This document shows positions 35,269 to 45,034 of a stretch of DNA of 64,000 nucleotides, in pieces. The stretch is taken from assembly GCA_964036045.1 (NCBI GenBank), contig CAXIWF010000970.1, positions 1-64,000 on the forward strand, in the 5' to 3' direction. The stretch's first letter is position 1, and each line of letters opens with the position of its first letter. A program made the translations under genes and the position numbers. This stretch comes from Eutreptiella sp. 'Long Island Sound 2002'. Lineage: Eukaryota > Euglenozoa > Euglenophyceae > Eutreptiales > Eutreptiaceae. Below the pieces are notes generated by a model that saw nothing but the letters and a program-made list of their open reading frames with translations, made no database searches and was not told the origin of the DNA.

Positions 35269-37105
35269 ATGATAGGAGGGGACATATTAGACTCCCTCGA
35301 CGCGAATGTTGATCAAGTATATTCTCATGTACGCTCTATTTAGAAACTCTGATTATTTTAAGTCACTTCTCCAATATGAAATGTTTCACATACTTACAAT
35401 TTGACTTTCACATCTTACTGGTTTACGCCACGACATCGTCGAACAGGATCATTGGAATGCGCTACAGTTAGCGTGTGCCGTGGGAGATGTTTCGGTAGTT
35501 AAACACATTCTATCAGAAGGCGCAAACTCTAATGTGCAAACGAAGGTGCGCTCTTATTCGATAATATCAGTATCAGTTTAGAAAGCTTTTATCGCTTTAC
35601 GATCTCTCTCTTTTTATTGAAATTGTCTTCGTTAAGGCACTTCTATATCTAGCAGTGCGAATAAAACTGCGCTAAAAGTTATATTTGTCCCTTCTTCACT
35701 CTGTATTTAGAGTCTAGTTGTACCCAGAGTGGCGCCATTACACATCGCCTGTCGCTATGGGCATATGGATGTTGTGACGGCACTGCTACCGTACGCTGAT
35801 GTCAACCTCCAAGACCAGGTATTTCAACTCCTTTCAAGGAAACTGAAAGTTTCTCTTATCTTCCTCTTTGTGGTGAAATATGATGAGTAGTTGGAAGCCT
35901 TATGCTTGAAACTCACTTGTTAGAGTCTGTTACTGTATCTGGTACAGTAGAGTCCGTTAAATCCAAAAACTCGACTTGAATTCGTATTATATCTGCTGGT
36001 TCATGTATTGTGACTTCACACTCCATCCATGCGCTGGTGCATGCTTTCTGGATGTTCGATAGTGGGGCTTTACAGCACTACACTACGCAACTGTGGCGCG
36101 AAATAAGGAGCTAGTGCTGCTACTGCTTTCTATGGGTGCATCATCCATCACGGCCTCAAAGGTAGGTACAACTGTACCTGTCAGTACTGGTTCGAAAGAC
36201 TCGGAGCCTACCGTGTGATATTTATCATTTGTCTGCCATCGCCGGTTGGCTCATAGCTTTAGTATATTAAGTATATCGCCTTACCGTGATAAATCTATCT
36301 TGTTGTTTTCCTGAAAATCTATTATTTTTAGTAATATTATTATTGCCCTTGACCCCAACTTGACTTGAACAATGATATTAACCAATAATAACGGTATAAT
36401 ACATCAACTTATGCAATATATCCTGCTGGCTGGCTGGCTGGCTGACTGACTGACTGACTGACTGACTGACTGGATGACTGACCTCAGAGTGGGTGCAGCG
36501 CCCTGGATCTAGCGAAGCAGTTGGGCCAGGATGACCTGGCCGACGCCCTGCAGTCAAAGTCAAACCTCGAGTCAGGCACGCAAAGAAGATAGAAGCATCT
36601 CTTATATCTCTTCTTGCTTGTGAATCTGCATCTGTGTCTGCACCTGTATGCCTTCATAACTCTGTATATTGTTGTTACTAAAATATAACCCTATAACAAC
36701 ATATATATATGAATAAATCTCTATATATAACTCTCTATTTATAACTCGCTCCTCTCGCCCCTCTCGCTGCCTATACCAGACCCCACAGTGCCCAAGTTCC
36801 GTGCCTGGCTGACCCACCTGGGTGCTGGGGAGTTCGTGGGCGCCTTCCTAGCTGCGGGCTACGACCTGCCCTTCGTGGCGGGCAGCGGGCTGACCGAGGA
36901 GGACATGGACTGTGTGGGCATCCCCGCCGCCAAGAGGGGCCTGCGCCGCAAGATCATGAACCTGCACGAGCTAGACCAGTTCTACCATGCAGATGCGGCA
37001 GGCGGAGGAGACGATGAAGATGATGATGATGATGAGGAGGAGGAGGAGGATGAAGAAGAGGGTAATGACGACGACGAAGAAGAAGAGGAGGAGGATAGTG
37101 ATTAA
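35269..37105 (+). CDS. Ankyrin-repeat plus SAM-domain protein, 6 exons
   Basis: Exons 35269-35316, 35447-35545, 35711-35818, 36063-36161, 36488-36575 and 36780-37105. Exons 2-5 each carry about one ankyrin repeat of 33-36 codons in phase 0 (DHWNALQLACAVGDVSVVKH, APLHIACRYGHMDVVTALL, WGFTALHYATVARNKELVLL, SGCSALDLAKQLGQDDLADAL). Exon 6 encodes a SAM domain (FRAWLTHLGAGEFVGAFLAA, then GLTEEDMDCVGI and KRGLRRKIMNLHEL) and an Asp/Glu-rich tail. The exon 5 to 6 join is in frame only with a GC donor at 36576; otherwise exon 5 ends at a TAG at 36590-36592. With that join the protein has 255 residues. Ankyrin-SAM proteins are scaffolds. Intron 4 holds a GGCT/GACT tetranucleotide repeat at 36425-36472. 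Confidence 0.82.
36425..36472. repeat. Tetranucleotide microsatellite in ankyrin-SAM intron
   Basis: (GGCT)n followed by (GACT)n, about eleven units in total, inside intron 4 of the ankyrin-SAM gene. Confidence 0.9.
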
Positions 37106-37754
37106 TATTTGTGCTTTGAAGTATGGATTACTGTAGTTTTGTCATACCACTTATTAGTTTATTTTCCTTTCGACCCTAATCGGAGAGCATATCCATATGT
37201 TGAGCACTTAACAAAGTTTTAGATTGCAGAGCACACTGATGCAGCCACTTAGTGGCTGAAGTCAGATACTGTCAAAGTGATCCATGGTGTTGATGAACTC
37301 ATTAGTAATCTGAATGAAGAAATGTATGAACATAAGAAGTTCCCGGATTCTGAACTTGTGGCAAAATTGATATGCAACGGGAATGTAATGCCTGTTGAGT
37401 GGGCTGAGTGGGTTGATGCTATCAGTAATGAACTTATAGGCATTGGGGACCATGAATGGTGATTGGTACCGCATATGGTATGAACTCCTGTAACTGAAAA
37501 TAGTAAACAAAAATTAATATTTGAAGTTTGCCGCAGGGATAGACTCCGTAAGTTACTCGCCTCAGAAATTTTGCCCGCATATCCAAATTTCGAGCCGAGC
37601 TCATTTACTTACTGTACCTTCTAACAGTTGCAGAAATCAGTTGTATGGTATATTGTTATATACCATACAGTACTTTTGCAAAAGTAACTTTGTAAAAATG
37701 CGACTGACTGTGTGAGAGAATATTTGAGATCTTTCTGACAGTCTAAAACTTACA
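37106..37754 (+). other. Decayed coding fragment, left edge of a possible virus-derived island
   Basis: 37141-37188 (ATACCACTTATTAG...CGACC-TAATCGGAGAG) matches about 80% of 39922-39972 in direct orientation. A frame from about 37244 to 37462 encodes about 70 residues (VDELISNLNEEMYEHKKF, VMPVEWAEWVDAISNELIG) but has a TAG before it and no ATG start in place. I do not recognise the family. It looks like the remains of a protein gene. The rest is AT-rich leader of the RNA ligase. Confidence 0.4.
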
Positions 37755-38738
37755 ATGGCATTCCCATCTCACGCGCATGTTGCTATGAACTACACATTTA
37801 GTGAGCTACAGGCAGGGCTAGAAGCGCTTGTATCTGAAGGTAATGTTACAAAGAGAACATGTTATCGACATGGAAAGTATGCATGTTATTCTTATAAGTC
37901 GGTTGTTCATGCGAATTGGAAGAATCCGTTCATGTGCATTGCACGTGGGATTGTTCTAGATCCTGAGCGCGAGAAGATCATTGCTCTCCCGTTCAGCAAG
38001 TTTTTCAATTACAACGAACACCCACCAAAGCGTTTCCCTGAGATTGTCTCAATAGAAATCAAGTATGATGGCAGCCTAGGTATTGCCTATTGGTATGATT
38101 TGGTTGGCGAATGGAGAATGAAAACGAAGGGGTCGTTTGAGTCACAAGAAGCTGCTGGGGGAGACGCGGCTGTCAAGAAACTGACATTTCTAGACGATCT
38201 CCCAAAGGAGCTAACGTTTCTTTCCGAGATCCTTTGCCCAGTGTCGAAGGTTATCATTAACTATGACATGAATCATCTTCGGGCAATCACTGCCATTAAC
38301 CCTGTGACTGGTGTAGAGATGGGTCGAACCTTCCTGGAGGACGTATTCAAGGGCCATGATGACGAATGCCCACTTGTTCATGTCATGCCATTCGAGTCCG
38401 TTGACCAAATTAAGGATACCCTGGAGAGAATGGACGCAACGAAGCAGGAGGGCTGGATCGTAAAGTTCGAAGATGGTAGTCGGCGGAAGTTCAAGGGACT
38501 TCGATATCTCGCACTTCATAGAATCAAGTCGAACATTTCTAAGAAGCGTGTGTTTGAGGTAATTTCTGCACATGATACTCTCGAGGATGGTGTTGCAGAA
38601 ATGCTTCGCATGGCTGATGAGCTCCCAGAGGAACACTACAATGATATCAAGAACTGGGTGAATGAGCTCTCTGAAACATACACTACTGTAACAACACTCT
38701 TCAAGAAGGATATTGGAACTAATCAGCGGAATGAGTAA
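37755..38738 (+). CDS. T4 Rnl1-like RNA ligase (ATP-dependent)
   Basis: A 327-residue intronless protein. It has the nucleotidyltransferase motifs of the Rnl1 group in order: motif I IEIKYDGSLGI with the Lys that becomes adenylated (about residue 103), RGIVLD upstream of it, motif IIIa-like VEMGRTFLE, motif IV EGWIVKFED and motif V KFKGLRYLALH. Rnl1 enzymes join RNA 5'-phosphate and 3'-hydroxyl ends in tRNA repair and are found in phages, some large DNA viruses and scattered eukaryotes. The stop TAA at 38736 overlaps an ATG in another frame (see 38731-38889). Removing one A from GGAATG would fuse the two into a longer ligase with a C-terminal extension. The lack of introns and the neighbouring remnants suggest acquisition from a virus or phage-like source. 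Confidence 0.85.
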   Translation: MAFPSHAHVAMNYTFSELQAGLEALVSEGNVTKRTCYRHGKYACYSYKSVVHANWKNPFMCIARGIVLDPEREKIIALPFSKFFNYNEHPPKRFPEIVSIEIKYDGSLGIAYWYDLVGEWRMKTKGSFESQEAAGGDAAVKKLTFLDDLPKELTFLSEILCPVSKVIINYDMNHLRAITAINPVTGVEMGRTFLEDVFKGHDDECPLVHVMPFESVDQIKDTLERMDATKQEGWIVKFEDGSRRKFKGLRYLALHRIKSNISKKRVFEVISAHDTLEDGVAEMLRMADELPEEHYNDIKNWVNELSETYTTVTTLFKKDIGTNQRNE

Positions 38739-38889
38739 AAGGGAGCTTGGCCTTGCGATCAAGAATCCTGCCAAGGCAGAGGTGGAGTTCAATGCTCCTG
38801 CAGGACTGCATACTCTGCTTTTTCGAGCAAGTGACGCCAGATTCTCTCTGCATAAGAGCATCTGGAACTACATCAAGACTAGCACCTAA
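38731..38889 (+). CDS. Short ORF overlapping the RNA ligase stop, probable C-terminus of the ligase
   Basis: ATG 38731 overlaps the end of the RNA ligase (ATGAGTAA) and reads 52 residues (MSKRELGLAIKNPAK ... LHKSIWNYIKTST) to TAA at 38887-38889. It may be the missing C-terminal part of the ligase, displaced by a one-base insertion, or a separate overlapping gene like those in compact phage or viral genomes. No independent family is recognised. Confidence 0.5.
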   Translation: MSKRELGLAIKNPAKAEVEFNAPAGLHTLLFRASDARFSLHKSIWNYIKTST

Positions 38890-38891
38890 GA

Positions 38892-39216
38892 CACGAAGTT
38901 CTAAGTTCTAAGTTCCCCAAGCCCGATCAGCAATGGCAACAAGTCTAAGTGGATTTTCTAGTTTTGGAATCCAGTCAATAAATTGTGTCCTCCCGTAGTG
39001 AGCTCCAGCTAACTGCCCATATATGGCACCAAAAGTATCATAGCCCTTGCTGTTATTAACTACTTGAAGTACTAGTTATTAGCATATATGGACAGAAAGC
39101 TGGAGCTCACTACGGGAGGACACAATTTATTGACTGGATTCCAAAACTAGAAAATCCACTTAGACTTGTTGCCATTGCTGATCGTGCTTGGGAACTTAGA
39201 ACTTAGAACTTCGGTG
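38892..39216. repeat. Long hairpin with about 120-bp arms
   Basis: 38892-39018 and 39091-39216 are near-perfect reverse complements, starting with GAAGTTCTAAGTTCTAAGTT and including AAGTCTAAGTGGATTTTCTA, TTGGAATCCAGTCAATAAAT and GTAGTGAGCTCCAGCT. The loop (39019-39090) has a further short palindrome. No coding capacity. It starts a few bases after the RNA ligase reading frame. It could be a MITE-like element or an inverted duplication of a coding fragment. Confidence 0.9.
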
Positions 39217-39532
39217 CATTCATAGTAATAGTGCACCTTCCACGAGTGTATGCGCATCACGAAACGCGTTGAGTGCTGCTTCTAATGACTTAAGAACACA
39301 GCCAGCTCCTCTAATTTCACTGAAAGATTTACTGTTGTATGATCCGTTAACAATTTTTTTTGACGTCATCGTGTAGGTTTAGATTGTACTCGCTCAGTCT
39401 TTCAGGTGCTAGAATATAGTCTGCACTGACACCATGAAGTGCTAAAATAGTCACGAGTGTTAGATATTTGCAAGAATCCGCAGCTACATCGAAGCCATGA
39501 GTGAAACGACTACACTTATCACTCAGTCGAAT
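39217..39532 (-). pseudogene. Unrecognised coding remnant
   Basis: On the minus strand a frame from about 39580 to TAA 39347-39349 encodes about 77 residues (IRLSDKCSRFTHGFDVAADS, YILAPERLSEYNLNL) and, further on, another short one (EIRGAGCVLKSLEAALNAF). Both look protein-like but I recognise no family. They follow the RecQ-like fragment in the same direction but in other frames, so one decayed gene may span them. Confidence 0.35.
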
Positions 39533-39792
39533 CGCAGTGGATATATTCTTGAAATATAGGTTAGACTTAATTTCACACTCGGTTCGTCCTTGCCAGGATT
39601 GAGGATACGAAGCGCCTTGTTGAGTTTAACAACATCACGCCCACGTGGATGTGTCGTACTATTGAGAAAAAATGCAGACACACCCTTGCTCCGAAGCTCT
39701 TCTACTTGATCATAGATCAGCGAAATAAGCGGCGAAATGACGACTGTTACACCATTACTTTGAATACCAGGGAATAGCAGCTTGACATTTTT
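39533..39792 (-). pseudogene. RecQ-type DNA helicase fragment
   Basis: The minus-strand frame 39783-39568 encodes GVTVVISPLISLIYDQVEEL followed by RSKGVSAFFLNS, the motif Ia block of RecQ-family superfamily 2 helicases (VVSPLxSLxxDQV..L...Gi.A..L.S). There is no Walker A region upstream (a TAG precedes the fragment) and the frame ends at TGA 39533-39535. It is therefore a fragment of a helicase gene and cannot be functional. Confidence 0.7.
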
Positions 39793-40391
39793 CTATGTCA
39801 ATGAGAACATGCGGAAACATGCAGAGATTATGCAAGAAAAACTTATCAGATGGTGGATTCCAATGGGATTGAATCTCGCTGCAACACAACGCTCACACCG
39901 CAATCACAACACATACAGCGTCATGCCACTTATTAATTATTTTTCTTTTGACCCTTATCGGAGAGGTAAATCTGAATTATTCTGGCAATAATATACCTTC
40001 CAGTACTTTCAACTTGGCCCGAGAAGCTTACGTGTACATATTGTAGTTGATAGTTGCATTCTACGATGAATTTAACCAAGTGGTTTAAGAATCAGTGTCA
40101 AAGCTTATAGCGGTTATCACAATTCTACTCCGCAATGATTTTGTTATATTTACCAGCTACCCGTGTGTATTATCAAAATACTCATCCACAGCTAAAAGGC
40201 GACGCTTATTGCGAACAGTTCTGTGTCTGTCTTGGCCTGCTTAACCCTATCCCTCTGAAGATATCTCTACAGTAGCTTTAGTCTCTTCTTCCCCTTCCCC
40301 TTCCCCTTCACCTTCACTTTCACCTTCCCCTTCACCTTCACCTTTCTTCGCTTCAGGGCTGGCACTCGCACTACTAGTAGCACTCGCGCAC
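39793..40391. other. Spacer with a short protein-like frame and the tail of the AAA gene
   Basis: A plus frame from about 39782 to TAA 39989-39991 (about 69 residues, MPLINYFSFDPYRRGK) has no ATG at its start and shares its end with 37141-37188. 40247-40391 is a Glu/Gly-rich reading on the minus strand that may be the displaced C-terminus of the AAA ATPase at 40392. Confidence 0.4.
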
Positions 40392-41779
40392 TCAGCAGAA
40401 TCCGCATCTCGCTTCTTTTTTCTTTGCAGCCTTTGATCGCCGTTTCTTCGCCTTGCCACCTCTCTCTGCATCACCCTCTCTTGACCCTGTCTGTCCAGCC
40501 TCCGCCGCTTTTGTCGCCGCCGCTGCCTCCGCCGCTGCCAACTTCATATCCTCAGAGCTGTTGAATAATATCTCCTCGATGATCAGTTGCACATTCGCCA
40601 TTGCCTCCTCAGGTGTGCTGTCCATCTGCGAAACAAAGTAGTGTTGCAACCCTGAGGTACTCACTTGCAGGTTCTGAGCCTTCAGGCTACTCTCAACTGC
40701 ATCAGAGAACGCCTGCGTCAGGTGTGGAGCAGCATCAGGGAAGAAGTTGCGCCACATGAGTTGGATCTGCTCGGGAACTGCGTAGGTAAATTCCAAGTGC
40801 ATATCCACCCGGCCATTCCGGATCAGCGCGTGATCCAGTTCCTCGCGCAGGTTCGTGGTCAGCACGAAGATCTGTCCGCACGGATTTCCGATACCGTCTA
40901 ATGCATTGAGCAGGCCGCTGAATGTGAGACTCGACTTGGACACCTTGTTCTCCCTTGACTTGGTGAAGAGAGCGTCGATATCCTCGAAGACCACGATGGC
41001 CTCCTCGGGGAGGCGGTTGATCGCATCGCGCAAAGAGTCGTCCGTCATTTCTGGGTGCGTAGGCATTAAGAAGCAGACACTGCGATTGAAGTGGCCAGCC
41101 AGTGCTTGAACCATTGAGGTCTTGCCAGTGCCAGGGAGCCCATGGAAGAGGTAACTGCGGCGATAAGGGATACCATTTCGGGTGTAGAACTCTTGTGTAC
41201 GTGGACTCAAAAACTTCTCCACGTCATCGATCAGTCTGCTTTTCACTGCTGCCGGCAACACCACAGATGCTAACGGGCGAGAGGTGATTCGAGCCTCCTG
41301 GCGCCAGTATTGATGCCGAACATGCCAAGAGTAGCAGATGAAACTGCCTTCCTCTGTTTCTTCCGACTTCTCAACCAGCCAAGAGAGAAACTGTGCAAGC
41401 TCTTCAACGCTCTCATCAGAAAATACAACGAGATTGGATAAGACTTTTGCTCCACAATTTGTTCCCACGGGCTTACCAACATGCTGATGGAGGGCATGTA
41501 ATAGCTTACCCGTGTTGGAGTGAAATGCAAACTCCCCATACCCAACCTTCAGCCGATGCGTCCGTAGATAGCACTCCAAGTTTTGTCTTTCTCTTTGTTC
41601 TTCGCCGGAAAGACATTTGAATCAAAGCTTTTGGCTTTTATCTCGTCATCGGCTTTGTGTGATGCTATGAATGCAAGCAGTAACTCATAGAGTGAGGATT
41701 CTTCAGATACGGTAATCCATTGCTTGCTTGCAACAGGGAATGACACAGCACTGGGATCAAAAGATATTGTTGAGAACAT
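40392..41779 (-). CDS. BCS1-like AAA ATPase, one-base frame break
   Basis: The main frame carries a BCS1-type AAA+ module: Walker A GLPGTGKTS, Walker B EEAIVVFEDIDALF, the second region LLNALDGIGNPCGQIFVLTTN with the Asn sensor, and NLREELDHALIRNGRVDMHL. BCS1 is the inner-membrane translocase that inserts the Rieske protein; AAA proteins of this subgroup also occur outside mitochondria and in giant viruses, and I see no TM helix here. The N-terminal about 65 residues lie in another frame starting at ATG 41779. The two join if one A is added to the AAAA run at about 41580. The C-terminus becomes Ala/Lys/Glu-rich; removing one A at about 40418 would extend it to 40247 through a GEGEGE tail. No introns. 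Confidence 0.85.
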
Positions 41780-42377
41780 AATTTTATAGCATATTTAAAC
41801 AATAGACAAATAATATTGGATAATGCTCTATCATAAATGGGTAACTTTGGAGTCTATATTCGATTTTTCTTGTGATACCCCCTCCTAAAAACTTTCCCAA
41901 TCCTTTCCCAATCCTTTCCCAATCCTTTCCCAAGTCCTTCTGAATTTTCCTGGAGTTCACGGAGCTCCCAATATAAAATACAGAAAGCCGGAAATTCGAT
42001 AACATAATTTATCAGGCGGCATGCGAGTTACTTTGCGTAGCAACGGAACTTCAATTATATGTTATTCGGAATTACGAACTTCAATTTCAAAAACTAACAA
42101 ATAAAACTACAGTAAGTAGCAAAAACCATAAAACTAAAGTTAGCACTGCCACCCTGCGGGCGCAACTTTTTTCAAATCCTGTAAGTAAGAAACGCAGCAA
42201 CGCGAGTAAGTAAAGCTATAAATTTAGCTGTGAATGTTTAAAACGTGCGGTTTACTGTACCCATATTCGTCACTCATCATTCGTATTTTGCTCTATCCTA
42301 GCTGGATTCTTGTTGTGACTTTTATCCAACTTTTTTTTGTTGCTCCATTTCATTCGTTCACTGCTGGAGTATTTATT
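41780..42377. other. Intergenic with 11-bp tandem repeat
   Basis: 41895-41935 repeats AATCCTTTCCC about four times. The right part is the T-rich 5' region of the ankyrin gene, where an in-frame ATG at 42234 offers an alternative longer start. Confidence 0.55.
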
Positions 42378-43538
42378 ATGGACATTGAAGCGCTACTGTT
42401 AGCCTCAAATAAAGAGGCCGCGGATGAATTAGAAGACGCTTACGAAGATGTCTTTGAAGAAGAAGACACTGGCGGTGATACGGAACCAAACAAATCAAGT
42501 GAGGTGGATAAAGCAGCTGTCCTCATGGCAGCTGCCCAGACTGTAGCTAAGGAAGAAAAGCGATACGCTGATAAGGTATTGTTCGAAACTGCTGACCAGA
42601 TAAATGAAAGCTATAAATCGGCAGATCAGATATTAGAAGACGCGAGTAAGGAAGTAAATAAGTTCTATAATGACAAAGCAGACGAGAAAGAAGCGGAAAA
42701 GTTTACTGCCCAACCTGAGCTCGAGCCTGAACCTGCAGAAGAAAAGAAAGAAGAAGAAAGCGATGGGAAGAGTAGTAGTGACGATGACGATGATGATGGA
42801 GAAGAAGACGAGGATGGTGATGCTGATGATGAAGAACGGATGCGCCTCGATCAATCTTTGCTGTTCGCGTGTTTCAATGAAAAGCTTGACGGAACGCGGA
42901 CAGCATTGAAGAAAGGAGCTAATTATTTCACTCGAGACCGACACGGCTGGACTGCACTGATGTGGGTGGCATCGAAGGCGCCGACGACATCGTGGAGATT
43001 CTGATAGATCACGTCAGGGCATGCGGCAAGAGCACGAAGAAGTACGTTAACGCGCAAGACAGCATCACAGGGTGGACCGCCTTACATCTTGCGGCTGTAA
43101 GCGGGCATATCGACACAGTGGAGCTGCTGCTTCGCTCTGGGGCCAAGCGAAGCGTGCAGGACTTCCTCAAGGAGACTGCATACGACTGCATTGGTAAGTG
43201 CCCCAAGGCCAAGAGTCACCTGGCAGAGCTGCGCCGACTACTGGCAACTGAGACACAGAAGAAAAAGATGGCAGCGGCGGCAGCGGCAAACGCAGAAAAG
43301 CAGCGCTTGGAGCAAGAGATGGCCATGGGACATCTGTCCTCACAAGAGACGAAAGATTCTACATCCGCCTTAGACTCGGGCGTTGGTGTGAGTGAGGTAA
43401 GTGGAGCAATAGCAAGAACTGGAGGGTCTTTTGGTCCACGAGGGGGCAGAGCCACGGGCCAGAGCCAGTTCGAGCGCAGTGGCAGGACGTACAGTGAGCA
43501 GCGTAGCGCCCGCTACATGGACAGCGATAGGGACCACC
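42378..43538 (+). CDS. Acidic ankyrin-repeat protein, one-base frame break, truncated by gap
   Basis: I prefer the ATG at 42378 (MDIEALLLASNKEAADELED); starting at 42234 would add a hydrophobic, T-rich stretch that looks like UTR. An acidic coiled region (EEEDTGG, AEEKKEEESDGKSSSDDDD) precedes two ankyrin repeats: DRHGWTALMWVASK then GADDIVEILIDHV, and SITGWTALHLAAVSGHIDTV. The first repeat is split by a frame change at about 42978: one G is missing from the expected GGG (AAG-GGC-GCC). After the ankyrins comes an Ala/Lys coiled coil (QKKKMAAAAAANAEKQRLEQE) and a Gly/Arg/Ser tail that runs into the N gap at 43539. Function unknown, probably a scaffold. Confidence 0.8.
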
Positions 43539-43738
43539 NNNNNNNNNNNNNNNNNNNNNNNNNNNNNNNNNNNNNNNNNNNNNNNNNNNNNNNNNNNNNN
43601 NNNNNNNNNNNNNNNNNNNNNNNNNNNNNNNNNNNNNNNNNNNNNNNNNNNNNNNNNNNNNNNNNNNNNNNNNNNNNNNNNNNNNNNNNNNNNNNNNNNN
43701 NNNNNNNNNNNNNNNNNNNNNNNNNNNNNNNNNNNNNN
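43539..43738. other. Assembly gap (200 N)
   Basis: Exactly 200 undetermined bases, a placeholder size. The ankyrin gene probably ends inside it. Confidence 0.99.
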
Positions 43739-44258
43739 CCTATCTATTTTGCGCTTAAATTTTTAATCGACAAAGCGCAATCAAGAGACGATGCAATATC
43801 TTATTATAGGATTTCAACCAGAATTGATTAGAAGGCGAACATGGGGCCATGCTGAACAGTAGAAAGCCAAGCTCTTACTCTGATGGACAATAGCCAATGG
43901 AGACAATCAGTACAAATTTCATTTACACCGTGGATAAAACTGCAATCCTAAAAGAGAATAGCGATGTTCTTTATTCTTTCTCGACAATTTACGAAAGTAA
44001 TGGATCAAAGTCCAGCAGGGAAAGTGGGTGCAGCAATCTCTATGACTCCTCCAGTTAGGAGACTTGCTTCTCCCATCACGCCCACTGTGGTAAGCTGCAA
44101 AATACCAAGTTGCTAAAAGGAAATAGTATCCAGTATCCCAGTATCTTATCTTTTCATCACTAATAAATCTCAAAGCAGTTTCTGCAAAGTCGACAGGCAT
44201 CGTGTCTATACAATTCAAATCAGAGTATCGAAATCTAGAATAGAACTTCTGGCTGGAG
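43739..44258. other. Intergenic, no gene seen
   Basis: Sequence right of the gap; no continuation of the ankyrin frame is recognisable. It is the 3' flank of the SDHAF3 gene. Confidence 0.4.
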
Positions 44259-44570
44259 TCATTGCACGGTAGGTTTGCTGGTCGTCTCCTGACGTAGTTC
44301 ATCGAGTCGTTTTCGCTGTTCCTCACTCATGACTTCTTGGTCTTCAGGTGTCAAATCCTTTCCAAAAGAAGTAGATTGAATGCTGAGCATCCGGTGATAA
44401 TCTGTCCACGCCGAGAAAAAATCTTTTAGCTGTGTTTCATTGGTGACATTCTTATGTAGCCGAAACTCGTTTCGCACATAGGCATTGCCTAATTGCTTCA
44501 TTTCTTGTGGAAGTTTGCTTTTATGGAGCTTAAGTATCGATCTATACAATATAATTCCTTTGCTTGACAT
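44259..44570 (-). CDS. SDHAF3: Succinate dehydrogenase assembly factor 3 (ACN9/LYR family)
   Basis: A 103-residue protein from the first true ATG at 44570; the frame extends upstream only through a TTG at 44675. The ACN9 pattern is clear: LYRSILKLHKSKLPQEMKQL, then GNAYVRNEFRLHKNV and a long amphipathic helix with FFSAWTDYHRML. SDHAF3 is a LYR-motif protein of the mitochondrial matrix that helps insert the Fe-S clusters of the SDHB subunit. The length is near the lower end for the family and there is little room for a presequence after ATG 44570, so an upstream exon could exist. The C-terminus (EDQEVMSEEQRKRLDELRQE) is charged. Confidence 0.88.
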   Translation of the reverse strand: MSSKGIILYRSILKLHKSKLPQEMKQLGNAYVRNEFRLHKNVTNETQLKDFFSAWTDYHRMLSIQSTSFGKDLTPEDQEVMSEEQRKRLDELRQETTSKPTVQ

Positions 44571-45034
44571 ACTATTAGTGTTACTGATCGGGATATAGAA
44601 TGGTGAGATTAATATGTTCTTGATTCCAGCTATAAGACGGTATACACAGTAGTGTGCCCAATTAATGGTAGTCAACCATAGCTAATTCCTGATAAACACT
44701 ACTCATTGTATCGTAATTGTACTCTTATTATAAGTTACTCGCAATACGAAATGTTATCGCATCATTCCCAGCGCCGTCAGTGACAGAGCTTCCTGCTTCT
44801 TGCCGCAAGAGCAGTGCATGAAAAAAAGTTCCAGAAAATTTCTGCGAGAAGACCTGATTCTGGGATAGGCAGCAGGAAAGCTTTAGGATTACGTTTATTT
44901 GATCATAAATTACTCATGATAAGGTAGTCCACCTAGAAGTTTCTTGTTAAACCTTCGAGCTATTCGCATTTAGGCAAAGTAACTCTAGCCCAACCGGCTG
45001 CACGAATCTCTATTGGTCCAAGTGTTGGAACAGG
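44571..45034. other. Divergent promoter region of SDHAF3 and UFD2
   Basis: No gene or strong repeat is seen in this spacer between two genes that diverge from it. Confidence 0.5.

Noticed and set aside
43919-44326. 135-codon minus frame overlapping the SDHAF3 3' end
   Set aside because: Different frame from the recognisable SDHAF3 protein, no homology and no splice context; probably 3' UTR.
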